36,528 bases of DNA from Candidatus Bathyarchaeota archaeon (GTDB taxonomy: Archaea > Thermoproteota > Bathyarchaeia > TCS64 > B23): positions 1 to 36,528 of the forward strand of contig JAPDJB010000052.1 of NCBI GenBank assembly GCA_029259285.1, written 5' to 3'. Below the pieces are notes generated by a model. The model made no database searches. It saw only the letters and a list, made by a program, of their open reading frames with translations, and had not been told where the DNA came from. This document shows, piece by piece, positions 1 to 9,587 of this stretch; the first letter of the stretch is position 1, and each line of letters starts with the position of its first letter. The position numbers and the translations under genes are program-made.

Positions 1-506
1 GAGCATACGACGATCATCTTGGTCTCAGGCTTAATCGCCTCCTTCAGCTCCTCGATGTCGGGGTGGAAGCGCCTCTCCTCCCTCAGGGCGACGGGTGAGA
101 GCTTGAGATTCAGGTAGTTGAAGACGGGGGAGTAGCCCATATAGTAGGGTTCGAAGACTATGATGCCGTCACCTCGCTGTAGCAGGGCGACGAAGCAGGT
201 GAATAGGGCTGGGGTGCTCCCAGAGAACAATCTCACCTCCGACTCGGGGTCCCAATCGGTTCCGTATTGGCTGTGATACTCCGCCAGCGCCGTTCTGAGG
301 TCTATATATCCATCCCAGGCTGGATAGTGGGTCCACCCCTCCTCTATGGCCTTTATGGCTGCCTCCCTGATATGCTTCGGAGTCTCGAAGTCTGGGTCTC
401 CGGCGAGGAGGCTCATCACCCCCTCCATCTTCCTAACCTTCGCCAGGAATCTCCGGTAGACGGGTGTCTCAATCTCCCAGAGCCTTGGGTCTCCAAACCG
501 CCTCAT
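1..506 (-). CDS. Pyridoxal-phosphate class I/II aminotransferase, N-terminal part (runs off the left edge)
   Basis: Reverse-strand translation from the ATG at 504..506: MRRFGDPRLWEIETPVYRRFLAKVRKMEGVMSLLAGDPDFETPKHIREAAIKAIEEGWTHYPAWDGYIDLRTALAEY...GSTPALFTCFVALLQRGDGIIVFEPYYMGY...AIKPETKMIVVC; typical aminotransferase start (GDPDF, TPKHI, Y.GS.PA, D.V....P.Y). Not in the supplied ORF track because it is truncated. Confidence 0.85.
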   Translation of the reverse strand, partial: MRRFGDPRLWEIETPVYRRFLAKVRKMEGVMSLLAGDPDFETPKHIREAAIKAIEEGWTHYPAWDGYIDLRTALAEYHSQYGTDWDPESEVRLFSGSTPALFTCFVALLQRGDGIIVFEPYYMGYSPVFNYLNLKLSPVALREERRFHPDIEELKEAIKPETKMIVVC

Positions 507-591
507 AGGTCTCCACTATTCTATCCAGATGATGTATAAAAGGCTCCCCACCCCAACCCTTTAACCCTCCCGACTCCCTTAATCCCATGGA

Positions 592-1860
592 ATGTCCCTA
601 GAGAGAATTCTCTCGGAGGCTGAGGCCGCGAGGGATGAGGTGGTGAAGCTCTGCAGCGACCTCATAAAGTTCGACTCGGCGCATCCGGAGGGGAGAACCG
701 ATGAGTGCGTCGCATACATCCAGAGCTACATGGATCGACACGGCGTAGAGACCGAGATACACAGCCGGAACCCTAAGAAGCCGAACATAGTCGCCAGGAT
801 ACCAGGGGAAGGTGAGGCCAAAATCCTATGGGTAGGCCACCTCGATGTGGTTCCCATAGGTAAACCAGAGGAGTGGAGCCATCCACCCTATGGGGGAGAG
901 GTCGACGGCGTCTACATCTATGGCCGAGGCGCCTCCGATATGAAGGGGGCATGCGCAGCGGCGATGGTGGCTGCGAGACTCCTCAACGAGCTGGGCTGCA
1001 GAAACACCGTCGAGTTCTGGTTCACAGCCGATGAGGAGATCGGGGGAGGAGACGGAGCCAGATGGCTGGCTGAATCGGGGAGATTTAAGGGGGATATCTG
1101 CATCATAGGCGATGGAACAGGCGGAGGCCTGGAGCATCCAGCCATAGACATCGGATGTAAGGGAAGCGTCCCAACGAAGCTTATAGCCAGGGGCAAGACA
1201 GCCCATGGGAGCACACCCTTCCTTGGGGATAACGCCATAAAGAAGCTGATGAAAGCCATACCCCACGTCGAGAGGATCGCCGAGTTCAGGCTCAGCCTAC
1301 CAGAGGAGCTGGAGGAACCCATAAGGCAGTCGATTGAGTTTATTGAGGCGACGATAGAGCTGACCGATGAGCAGCGGGAGGCGGTGAAGAGGCTTTACCA
1401 CCATCCAACGGTGAGCTGCAACATCATCCAGGGCGGCGTGAAGCGGAACGTGGTGCCAGACTACGCTGAAGCCGTCTTCGACATCAGATTGACGCCTGGT
1501 AGCGATCCAAAGGCCGTGAAGAGACGTATAGAGAAGCTCGTCGAGGAGGCTGCCATACCAGGCGTAGAGGTGGAGGTTACGGCGCCGGAGCAGGCCGGAT
1601 ACTACGAGTCTCCGAACACCAGCTTCGCCAGGCAGCTCGCCGAAACCATAGAGCTGGTCACCGGAAAGAGGCCAATATTCAAGATTCTAACCGGTGGAAC
1701 CGACGCCATCAGCATAGAGCGCTATGCCCACATACCCTGCCTCGGCTATGGGCTGTCGATGGTTGGTGAGGCCCACAAGCCGGATGAGAAGAATAAGATA
1801 GAGAACCTCATCTTAGGCGTGAAGGTCTATACGCTGTTTCCGATGAGGTATAGGGCTTAG
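592..1860 (+). CDS. M20-family metallopeptidase (ArgE/DapE/CPG2-like deacylase)
   Basis: LWVGHLDVVPIG, GRGASDMKG, TADEEIGG, GTDAISIERY, GEAHKPDE metal/catalytic motifs. Confidence 0.9.
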   Translation: MSLERILSEAEAARDEVVKLCSDLIKFDSAHPEGRTDECVAYIQSYMDRHGVETEIHSRNPKKPNIVARIPGEGEAKILWVGHLDVVPIGKPEEWSHPPYGGEVDGVYIYGRGASDMKGACAAAMVAARLLNELGCRNTVEFWFTADEEIGGGDGARWLAESGRFKGDICIIGDGTGGGLEHPAIDIGCKGSVPTKLIARGKTAHGSTPFLGDNAIKKLMKAIPHVERIAEFRLSLPEELEEPIRQSIEFIEATIELTDEQREAVKRLYHHPTVSCNIIQGGVKRNVVPDYAEAVFDIRLTPGSDPKAVKRRIEKLVEEAAIPGVEVEVTAPEQAGYYESPNTSFARQLAETIELVTGKRPIFKILTGGTDAISIERYAHIPCLGYGLSMVGEAHKPDEKNKIENLILGVKVYTLFPMRYRA

Positions 1861-1903
1861 CGTAAACAATATTACCCACTTTATTTCCCGTAATACGATT
1901 CCC

Positions 1904-2365
1904 TTGAAGCCCGAACACCCAAAACCCAGATCCCTCTCCGAGGAGCTCCTAAGAGGAGCGAAGGATTTCCACGGCCATAGAGGGCCGTTCCTAATCCTCG
2001 GCCTAAGAATCGGCCTAGCAGCTCTAAGATTGCTGGATGCTGAGGGGTGGTTCGACCTAAAATGCAGGGTGAGGCTCCCCCTCAGGGTTCCTGAGACCTG
2101 CCTCCTCGATGGCATACAGTTCTCAACGGGATGCACCCTCGGCAAGCGTAACATCGAGGTTGAGGAGGGGGAGGAGATCAAGGCCTTCTTCGAGAAGCGA
2201 GATGGCGGACGCCTAGTCATCAAGGTGAGGCCTGAGGCCCTGATACGAATCAGGGAGGTCCTATCAAGAGGGATGGAGGGGATGATGGAGGAGGCTGAAC
2301 ATCTGCTTAAGGCGTCGGATGAGGAGCTCCTAGAGATATTCACCCCTTCCCCCACTTCCAGGTGA
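1904..2365 (+). CDS. Formylmethanofuran dehydrogenase subunit E (FwdE/FmdE)-like protein
   Basis: FHGHRGPFLILGLRIGLAAL ... CLLDGIQFSTGCTLGKRNIEV motif; TTG start. Confidence 0.8.
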   Translation: MKPEHPKPRSLSEELLRGAKDFHGHRGPFLILGLRIGLAALRLLDAEGWFDLKCRVRLPLRVPETCLLDGIQFSTGCTLGKRNIEVEEGEEIKAFFEKRDGGRLVIKVRPEALIRIREVLSRGMEGMMEEAEHLLKASDEELLEIFTPSPTSR

Positions 2366-2402
2366 ACCAATCCTTTTATCCTCAGCATGGAAGTCTAACC
2401 CG

Positions 2403-3104
2403 ATGAAGGCGAGGTTCCTCCTCATCGGAGTCCTCATCGTCCTCGTAGTAGGCGTCCTCACCACCTATGCGGCGACTCCAGATGTCTCAGCCCTAGAGGA
2501 GAGGATCAGGGAGCTGGAGGAGGAGCTTGAGGGGCGGGAGGCTACGATAGAAGCCCTCCAGGGCGAGCTGGAGGATAAGGAGGCTGAGATTGAAAGCCTG
2601 GAGAGGCAGCTCTCAGGGCTTGAGGCGGAACTCTCCCAGTTGAGAGAGCAGCTCAACATCACCCTCATCGCCGTCAGCTTCTCAAGAACCGAGGATACGA
2701 GCAGCCTCATCAGGAGCTGGATCGACAGGGCCAACGAGTCGATCAGGGTGATGGTGATGCTCATCACCCAGGACGAGCTGGCCGACTCCCTCATAGATGC
2801 TCACAGGAGAGGAGTCGATGTAGACGTCATCATAGATGACGACTGGCTATATAAAACCGGAAGCGACTATGAGCGACTGCTGGAGGCCGGGGTGGACATC
2901 CGAGGGGACGATAGGCCGGGTCTGATGCACCACAAGGTTGTGGTCATCGACGGCTGCATAGTCATCACCGGCAGCTATAATTGGAGCAGGTCGGCGGAGG
3001 AGAGTAACGATGAGAACATAATCATATTGAGGAGCAGCCTCATCGCCGAGGAATACCTGGAGGAGTTCAATAGAATCTGGGCTGGGACCACGCCTGGGAG
3101 TTAA
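2403..3104 (+). CDS. Membrane-anchored or secreted coiled-coil protein with a single-HKD phospholipase D/nuclease-like domain
   Basis: N-terminal hydrophobic segment (FLLIGVLIVLVVGVLTTYAA), long heptad-like E/L-rich coiled coil, C-terminal HHKVVVIDGCIVITGSYNWSRSAEESNDENIII (HxK...SxN...N.EN). Confidence 0.85.
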   Translation: MKARFLLIGVLIVLVVGVLTTYAATPDVSALEERIRELEEELEGREATIEALQGELEDKEAEIESLERQLSGLEAELSQLREQLNITLIAVSFSRTEDTSSLIRSWIDRANESIRVMVMLITQDELADSLIDAHRRGVDVDVIIDDDWLYKTGSDYERLLEAGVDIRGDDRPGLMHHKVVVIDGCIVITGSYNWSRSAEESNDENIIILRSSLIAEEYLEEFNRIWAGTTPGS

Positions 3105-3993
3105 GGGTCAAATCACCCGCAGGTATGAGATGGCTTCCATCGCAGCTTGGAGCCGTATGGAGCTTTGGGAATCCCTCCCTACAGGTTGCGAAGGTTAAAC
3201 CCAATCGATCGCATAGGTCTCTAACCTCCCTCATCAGTTTAAGCCTCATCTCCCTTGGGAGATACCAGCTTCGCCCCCTTCTCTCTCCCCTGTCGAAGTA
3301 GAGGTGTCTCAGCCTTTCGCTCTCCTCTGGGAAGGCCTCGCTGACCCTCAGCCAGCTGTCCCATCGGGGTTTGAAGGTGCTGGAGACGACGTGGACGACG
3401 CCGGCTCTCTCGGCCTCGGTCAGCAGCTCCTCGATCGAGTCGTCGGTGATCCCTAGTATGATGGGATCGAGCCTCAGGCCTACGGGAATCCCATGGGCTG
3501 TTAGCTCCTCGATGATTTCAAGCCTTCTCATAGGCCTCGGAGCCTTAGGTTCGAGTCTTCCAGCGATATGGTCGTCGAGGGTTGTTATCGTCACCGTCAC
3601 CGCCGCCCTCAGCTCTTGTAGCAGGTCTATGTCTCTCAGGATGGTGTCCCCCTTTGTCACTATGAGGATCCTCAGGTTTCTCCCAGCGAACTCCTCTAGG
3701 CATCTCCTCGTCAGCCTCAGCCTCCTCTCCATAGGTGGATAGGGGTCTGAGCTATTCGACATCGAGATCAATGTGTCCTCAGGTATTCTCCTCAGGTCTC
3801 TCCTCACCATCTCTATGAGGCTGCGTTTAGGCCTGCAGTTGTAGAAGTCCTTGATGTAGGAGGAGGCGTAGCAGTAGAGGCAGCCGTGTTCACAGCCCGT
3901 ATATGGGTCGAGGGAGAGCTTCGGTGGACAGGTGCAGAGGGGACTTCTCCATGGGTCGAAGGGCCTTATGATCCGTGTTCTCAGCCTCTCCAA
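3067..3993 (-). CDS. Radical SAM protein, SplB/Rv2578c-like family
   Basis: CEHGCLYCYASSYI (CxxxCxxC) in the context SLDPYTGCEHGCLYCYA; NSSDPYPPMERRLRLTRRCLE; VTKGDTILRDIDLL. Confidence 0.85.
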   Translation of the reverse strand: MERLRTRIIRPFDPWRSPLCTCPPKLSLDPYTGCEHGCLYCYASSYIKDFYNCRPKRSLIEMVRRDLRRIPEDTLISMSNSSDPYPPMERRLRLTRRCLEEFAGRNLRILIVTKGDTILRDIDLLQELRAAVTVTITTLDDHIAGRLEPKAPRPMRRLEIIEELTAHGIPVGLRLDPIILGITDDSIEELLTEAERAGVVHVVSSTFKPRWDSWLRVSEAFPEESERLRHLYFDRGERRGRSWYLPREMRLKLMREVRDLCDRLGLTFATCREGFPKLHTAPSCDGSHLIPAGDLTLNSQAWSQPRFY

Positions 3994-4008
3994 CTCGCCT
4001 TAGACTCC

Positions 4009-5742
4009 TTATCTCTCCAGCTTTCTCAGGAGTTCGTCGACGGGTAGGGTGTTGATGACATCCCCTGGCTCCAGCCATCCCCTCCTTGCGACGGCTACAC
4101 CGAGGTTTAGGAACTCCATGTGATTCGGGGCGTGTGCATCGGTTCCTATACTCATCACTATGCCATGCTCCTTTGCGGCCTTTGCGTTGACGTCGTTGAG
4201 GTCTAAGCGGTTTGGGAAGGCGTTTATCTCCATCAGCACCTCCTGCTCGGCTGCGGCCTCGAAGACCTTGTCGAGGTTCAGTGCGTAGGGTCTCCGTCGA
4301 AGTATGATCCTCCCCGTTGGGTGGCCTATGGCTGAGACGTAGTCGTTGTGGATCGCCCTTATCATGCGCTCCGTCATCTGCCTCTCATCGGCCTTAAAGC
4401 CAGAGTGGATGCTGGCGACGACGAAGTCGAGGTCTTTGAGCACTGAGTCTGGTAGGTCGAGGCTTCCATCAGCCTTTATGTCGACCTCGATGCCCTTCAG
4501 CACCGTGAAGCCTTCAAGCCGTTCGTTCAGCCTATCGATCTCAGCCATCTGTTTTCGGAGGCGTTCCTCATCTAAGCCTCTGGCGATGCCCATGGACTTC
4601 GAGTGATCGCAGATGGCGATGTATTCGAGGCCGAGGCTCATCGCCTTCTGAGCCATCTCCTCTATGGTTCCTGTTCCGTCGCTCCACTTCGTATGTATAT
4701 GGAGGTCTCCCCTTATCTCCTCCTCCTTCACGAGTCGGGGCAGCCGTCCCTCCATAGCCGCCTCGATCTCCCCTCGGTCCTCCCTCAATTCAGGCTCGAT
4801 CCACTCTAGGCCGAGGGCCTTGTAGACGCTCTCCTCGGTCTCCCCAGCTATGCGTTCACCTGTCTCCCTATCGAATAGGCCATATTCGTTGAGCTTATAC
4901 CCCTTCTTCACGGCGATAGTCCTCAGCTTTATGTTATGCGCCTTGGAGCCTGTGAAGTATTGGAGCGCAGACCCATAGGATTCAGGGGGTATAACTCTCA
5001 GGTCTACTTGGAGATTGGCGCCTATGATGACTGTGCTCCGAGTCGTCCCCTGGGAGATCACCCTGGAGACCCTCGGCATAGAGACGAATCGCTCGACAAC
5101 CTCCTCAGGCCTCGTCGAGAGGACGAGTATATCGAGGTCTCCAACGGTCTCCTTGCGTCTCCTCGCCGATCCAGCGGGTTCTATTCTGAGAACGGCGTCA
5201 CACCCCTTCATGTAAGCCACGATCTCATCGATGACGGGTAGGATGGCTCCGAGGAGGAAGCGCTCCTGTCGACGTCTATACTCCTCTATGCTTTGGAGGA
5301 TGTTCTCCTCGGTCTTGGGGCCGAAGCCCTTTAGACGTCTGATCTTCCCAGCCTTAGCCGCCTTCTCCAACTCGTCTATAGAGTTGATCCCCAATTCCTC
5401 GTAGAGCCTCATCGCCTTCTTAGGCCCAACGCCGTCCAGCTCTATGAGCTCCATCACGCCCCTTGGAAGACCCTCCCTGAGCTCCTCCAGCTTACTGCTC
5501 TGCCCCGTCTCAAGATACTCCTCTATCACCGCCGCTATGCTCTTCCCAACCCCTGGAATCGATTGGAGTTCTCCCCGCTGCCATATCTTCCTTATATCCT
5601 CCGTCAGCGACCCAATCCGCTGAGCAGCCATCATATACGCCCTGCTACGATACTGCTCCCCCTTCAGGGCGTAGAGCTCGCTGATCTCATAGAGAATCTC
5701 AGCCACCTCAGCGTTTACACTCATCCCCTTTAGAGGATTCAA
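4009..5742 (-). CDS. polX: Family X DNA polymerase with C-terminal PHP phosphoesterase domain
   Basis: HhH motifs (IPGVGKSIAAVIEEYL, LDGVGPKKAMRLYEELG), GSARRRKETVGDLDILV and LQVDLRVIP catalytic aspartates, PHP motifs GDLHIHTKWSDG, CDHSKSMG, IGTDAHAPNHM. Confidence 0.93.
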   Translation of the reverse strand: MNPLKGMSVNAEVAEILYEISELYALKGEQYRSRAYMMAAQRIGSLTEDIRKIWQRGELQSIPGVGKSIAAVIEEYLETGQSSKLEELREGLPRGVMELIELDGVGPKKAMRLYEELGINSIDELEKAAKAGKIRRLKGFGPKTEENILQSIEEYRRRQERFLLGAILPVIDEIVAYMKGCDAVLRIEPAGSARRRKETVGDLDILVLSTRPEEVVERFVSMPRVSRVISQGTTRSTVIIGANLQVDLRVIPPESYGSALQYFTGSKAHNIKLRTIAVKKGYKLNEYGLFDRETGERIAGETEESVYKALGLEWIEPELREDRGEIEAAMEGRLPRLVKEEEIRGDLHIHTKWSDGTGTIEEMAQKAMSLGLEYIAICDHSKSMGIARGLDEERLRKQMAEIDRLNERLEGFTVLKGIEVDIKADGSLDLPDSVLKDLDFVVASIHSGFKADERQMTERMIRAIHNDYVSAIGHPTGRIILRRRPYALNLDKVFEAAAEQEVLMEINAFPNRLDLNDVNAKAAKEHGIVMSIGTDAHAPNHMEFLNLGVAVARRGWLEPGDVINTLPVDELLRKLER

Positions 5743-5778
5743 GAGGCCTCCTATTAAGATTGAGCTGAGAATGGATGG

Positions 5779-7017
5779 TCAGCTTGACTCTGAGATAGCT
5801 CTCCTATGGGCCTCCTTCACCTCCTCCAGCAGCCTTGGGTCTAGAATGAGCTCTAGGGCTGCGAGGGCCATGGCCTTGGCTCCGATCTCGATGGCTCTAT
5901 GCCCCCTCTCCGTCATCGTCGCCTCGGCGAACTCCCTTGTGTGGAGTGCCACTCCCTCAGGGGCGATGGAGATCATGGGATGGATCGCGGGAACTACATG
6001 GGTGACGTCTGAGAAGTCTGTGCTCGCCATGGGGATCCTCCTAGCCGTCAGCTCAGGCGGCTCCACCTCCTCCCCAAGCTCGCTGAGGATCCTGTAAAGG
6101 AGTCTCTCCAGGGGTTCATTTCTCACGTTTGATCTCAGTCCAGGCCGTACATCGATGTGGACTTCGCATCCCGTCGCTATGGCTGCGCCTCGGGCGCAGT
6201 TCTTCATCATCTTCACGAGTTCTGGTATATAGCTGTCGTCGCTGCTTCTCACGCCGAATTGAAGGACTGCCCTATCGGGTATAATATTCGATGCGGCTCC
6301 CCCCTCCCTTATTATGCCATGGATCACGGCGTTGGCGTCTCGTCTAAGCTGCTGTCGATTTGCGTGAACCGCCATATACATCAAAACAGCGGCGTTTAAG
6401 GCGTTTACGCCTAGATGGGGGAAGGCTGCGGCATGGGCGGCTCGACCCTTGAACTCCACGGTGATGCCGGTCACAGCTAGGAATCCCTCATTCACCCTTG
6501 TTATCCCGCTGGTTGGATGGATCATCATCGCGACGTCGAGATCGTCGAAGAGGCCTGCCTCTGCCATACGCCTCTTAGCTCCGGCGCTGGGGCCACGCCC
6601 CTCCTCCGCTGGGGTTCCATAGACGAAGACGGTTCCAGCAACTTCATCTAACACCCTTCTAAGGGCTATTCCAGCCCCTATGGCCGCGGCTCCTATTATG
6701 TTGTGGCCGCATCCATGCCCTATCTCAGGTAGGGCGTCATACTCCGCCATGAAGGCGATCTTCGGCGTTGGGCCTACTCCGCTGTATGAGGCCCTGAAGG
6801 CCGTCGGCATGTTCAGTATCCCCCTTTCAACCTTGAAGCCGTGTCTCTCCAGCTCCTCCGACAGCCTCTTAGAGGCCTCATACTCCTCGCTCCCCAGCTC
6901 GGGATGCATCCCAATCCAGTCGCTCAGCTCGATGAGCCTTGGAAGAAGTCTATCAACCTCCTCTAAAACGAGCTTCTTCAATCGTTCTTCGTCGCGCATC
7001 ATCAACCTCTCTATCAC
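5779..7017 (-). CDS. M20-family amidohydrolase (AbgB/HmrA-like)
   Basis: FMAEYDALPEIGHGCGHNIIGAAAIGA, YGTPAEEGRGPSAGAKRRM, FKGRAAHAAAFP, STDFSDVTHVVPAIHPM. Confidence 0.88.
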   Translation of the reverse strand: MIERLMMRDEERLKKLVLEEVDRLLPRLIELSDWIGMHPELGSEEYEASKRLSEELERHGFKVERGILNMPTAFRASYSGVGPTPKIAFMAEYDALPEIGHGCGHNIIGAAAIGAGIALRRVLDEVAGTVFVYGTPAEEGRGPSAGAKRRMAEAGLFDDLDVAMMIHPTSGITRVNEGFLAVTGITVEFKGRAAHAAAFPHLGVNALNAAVLMYMAVHANRQQLRRDANAVIHGIIREGGAASNIIPDRAVLQFGVRSSDDSYIPELVKMMKNCARGAAIATGCEVHIDVRPGLRSNVRNEPLERLLYRILSELGEEVEPPELTARRIPMASTDFSDVTHVVPAIHPMISIAPEGVALHTREFAEATMTERGHRAIEIGAKAMALAALELILDPRLLEEVKEAHRRAISESS

Positions 7018-7051
7018 CTCTCATAGCGTTAATAAGTCTTTGAAGAAACTC

Positions 7052-8302
7052 TCATGATCCCCTCTTGCTTCCGCCTAGGATCCCTCGCGCCACTATTGGC
7101 CCTAGAAGCGCTCCGTAGAGTATTGTTCCGAGGACGATGGGGAGGCAGAGGTTTGTGTAGGCCTCGGGGTGTTGGAAGAAGTGGTGGGCTGGATCATAGA
7201 GGTTTGGGAGTTGGGACATGACGAGGGCTGGTAGACCGTTAGCGAATATGAGGGCCGTTATGATGGTCTCGTTTCTCGTGAAGTGGAGGGGCTTTGAGAT
7301 GGTCTTCACCGCCATAAGCCTTATGACTGCGAGGAGGAGGACGAGGAGGAGGCCCGTTGTGATATATCTCTCCGTCGGCTGGGAGATGAGGCCTATGAAG
7401 ACGAAGAAGAAGGATTTTATGAAGAAGGTGATCTCCTCGTGGAACTCTCTGAGGTAATACTTATCGATCCAAACCCTCTCCTCAAGACCGATGCTTCTGA
7501 AGATGTAGTTGAAGTTGGTTATGGCTAGGCCGAAGGTGAGAGCTGAGACGGGGCCTCCCCCAGGGCCTATGAAGGATTCGGTGAAGACGTAGATGGGGAA
7601 TAGGGCTGCCATGGTCAGGATGTAGTTTAGAGGCCTCCCCCTGAGGAGGTGTAGAACCTTAGCCCAGAGGATGCCCGCGGCGAAGCCTATGATGGTGGAG
7701 GCTGAGAAGGTGAGGATAATCCTAAAGGCCGCATCGAGGGGGGAGACGCCCCGCATCATGATCATCTTGATGATGGTCATGGAGGTGATGATGCAGAGGG
7801 GATCCGAGATCACGGATTCCATCATCAATATCACCTTAGCCCCATCCATATCGATCAGCCTTTCAAGGTTGGCGAGGATGCTGAACACCGAGACGGTGCT
7901 GGTTCCCCCGATCATGGAGGCGAAGAGCATCGCCTGGAGCGGCGTGAAGCTGTCCGGCATGTAGAGGTGGAGGAGGACGCCGACGGTGATGAGGGTTATG
8001 GTGAAGGTCACGAGGCAGAGCGTCACCGCCTTATCCATCGTCTCTAAGACCTCCCTCACATCGACGTTGATGCCGGCGTCGAAGAGGATGACGATGAGGG
8101 CGATGATACACATCAGCGGTGAGAGTGATTCGAAGGTTGCGGTCTTCAGAAGATGAAGGATTGGGCCTAGGAGGAGGCCGAAGCTCAGCAGCCAGACCAC
8201 ATCCGGTATCCTTGTCCTATCATAGATGAGGCCACTGAGATAGCTGAGGAAGAGAGTGGATGAGATGAGTATTAGAAGTTCTCCTGCCTTAATCAAAACC
8301 AA
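7052..8302 (-). CDS. Cation:proton antiporter (CPA1/NhaP-like)
   Basis: About a dozen hydrophobic segments; LLGPILHLL, LFDAGINVDVREV, GGPVSALTFGLAITN. Confidence 0.82.
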   Translation of the reverse strand: MVLIKAGELLILISSTLFLSYLSGLIYDRTRIPDVVWLLSFGLLLGPILHLLKTATFESLSPLMCIIALIVILFDAGINVDVREVLETMDKAVTLCLVTFTITLITVGVLLHLYMPDSFTPLQAMLFASMIGGTSTVSVFSILANLERLIDMDGAKVILMMESVISDPLCIITSMTIIKMIMMRGVSPLDAAFRIILTFSASTIIGFAAGILWAKVLHLLRGRPLNYILTMAALFPIYVFTESFIGPGGGPVSALTFGLAITNFNYIFRSIGLEERVWIDKYYLREFHEEITFFIKSFFFVFIGLISQPTERYITTGLLLVLLLAVIRLMAVKTISKPLHFTRNETIITALIFANGLPALVMSQLPNLYDPAHHFFQHPEAYTNLCLPIVLGTILYGALLGPIVARGILGGSKRGS

Positions 8303-8407
8303 TCACCAGGGGACGAAGGAAACAAAAGCAGTGATTGCTTCCTATCCACCGCTCTTATTTAAGGGTTTCGACCCCCTATCTTCATAACTACCTTAAACAT
8401 AGATTGA

Positions 8408-9583
8408 TTGATGCCCCTGAACGAGGAGAGGGCTAGAAGCCTGATGGCTGAGAGGGGGGTTGAGGCCCTAATAGCTACGTCTCCCCAGAACGTCTATTAC
8501 ATCACCGATTATTGGAGCGATGGATTAGAGCTTGGAGCTTCAGAGGCCTACGCCATACTCCCCCTTGATGGAGCTCCACTCCTCATCGCCCCCGTGGATG
8601 AGGTCGACCTGATAGCTGAGGGTGAAGCCGTCTTCGAGTCCCTATACCTCTATGGTTCACCAGGCTTCGAGGCCTCAGCCGATTGGACGGCGGAGAGGAC
8701 GGGGGAGATCCTCGGCCTTCTAGAGAGATCCAAGATATATGTTGACGCCCCCTCAGCCCTCTCAGCCGCCCTGAGAGACCTCAAGCCATCTGGGAGAGTC
8801 GCCCTCAACTCCTCTGGACTCTCCCCTCAAAGCCTTGAGGCCTTGAGGGGGAGGCTTGGAGACTTTGAGGTGGTGGAGGGCTTTGAGCTGTTGAGGGAGA
8901 TGAGGATGGTGAAGACGCCTGTTGAGGTGGAGAGATTGAGGAGGGCGACGGAGGTTCTGGAGAAGGCGATGGAGGACGCCCTGGAGATCATCGGCTCAGG
9001 GGTATCGGAGCTTGAGGCTTCAGGGATGTTCAGATACTCTCTCGCCTCCGATGGGGGTGTGGAGACCCTCATCCTCCTCGGCTTTGGGGAGAGAAGCTCC
9101 TACCCGAACCCCCTCCCCTCAACCCTTGAGGCGGCGAGGGGAGATGTCATCAGGATGAGGCTTGGCTGCACCCTAGGCCACTACCACTCAAGGGTCTCTA
9201 GGACGGCCACCCTGGGGAGGCCGAGGAGGGAGGTTAGGGAGCGGTGGGAGGCTGTGCTCTCAGCCCAGGATGCAGCCCTAGAGGCCCTGGAGCCTGGAGC
9301 CTCAGCCTCAGAGGTCTATGAGAGGGCGGAGAGGAGGCTGAGGGAAGGAGGCTTAAGAGGTTTAGGCCTCTCCATAGGCTCTGGGATCGGCCTTGAAGCC
9401 TATGAGCCTCCTAGGATTAGACGTGGCAGCGATGAGGAGCTCCTGGAGGGGATGGTGATAACCCTCGATGTCAGAAGTCTCAAATTTGGCTCCTATGGGG
9501 TTGAGGTGGAGGATCTCTACCACATTACAGGGGACGGAGCCGAGCCATTGACGAGGACGGCGAGGGAGCTCTACCTGCTATGA
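8408..9583 (+). CDS. M24/creatinase-fold protein (Xaa-Pro peptidase homologue) with substituted metal-ligand positions
   Basis: N-terminal creatinase-like domain (ARSLMAERGVEALIATSPQNVYYITDYW) and pita-bread C-terminal domain (MVKTPVEVERLRRATEVLEKAM ... GSGIGLEAYEPPRIRRGSDEELLEGMVITLDVRSLKFGSYGVEVEDLYHIT). TTG at 8408; ATG at 8411 is an alternative start. Confidence 0.85.
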   Translation: MMPLNEERARSLMAERGVEALIATSPQNVYYITDYWSDGLELGASEAYAILPLDGAPLLIAPVDEVDLIAEGEAVFESLYLYGSPGFEASADWTAERTGEILGLLERSKIYVDAPSALSAALRDLKPSGRVALNSSGLSPQSLEALRGRLGDFEVVEGFELLREMRMVKTPVEVERLRRATEVLEKAMEDALEIIGSGVSELEASGMFRYSLASDGGVETLILLGFGERSSYPNPLPSTLEAARGDVIRMRLGCTLGHYHSRVSRTATLGRPRREVRERWEAVLSAQDAALEALEPGASASEVYERAERRLREGGLRGLGLSIGSGIGLEAYEPPRIRRGSDEELLEGMVITLDVRSLKFGSYGVEVEDLYHITGDGAEPLTRTARELYLL

Positions 9584-9587
9584 TGCG

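Noticed and set aside
826-1322. Antisense ORFs (146 and 134 aa) inside the M20 gene
   Set aside because: No recognisable motifs; they mirror the codon structure of a confident plus-strand M20 peptidase.
1813-2388. 191-aa minus ORF
   Set aside because: Antisense to the FwdE-like gene; Ser/Arg/Leu-rich composition typical of spurious complementary frames.
3890-4078. 62-aa minus ORF across the radical SAM/polX junction
   Set aside because: Overlaps two confident genes in another frame; no motif support.
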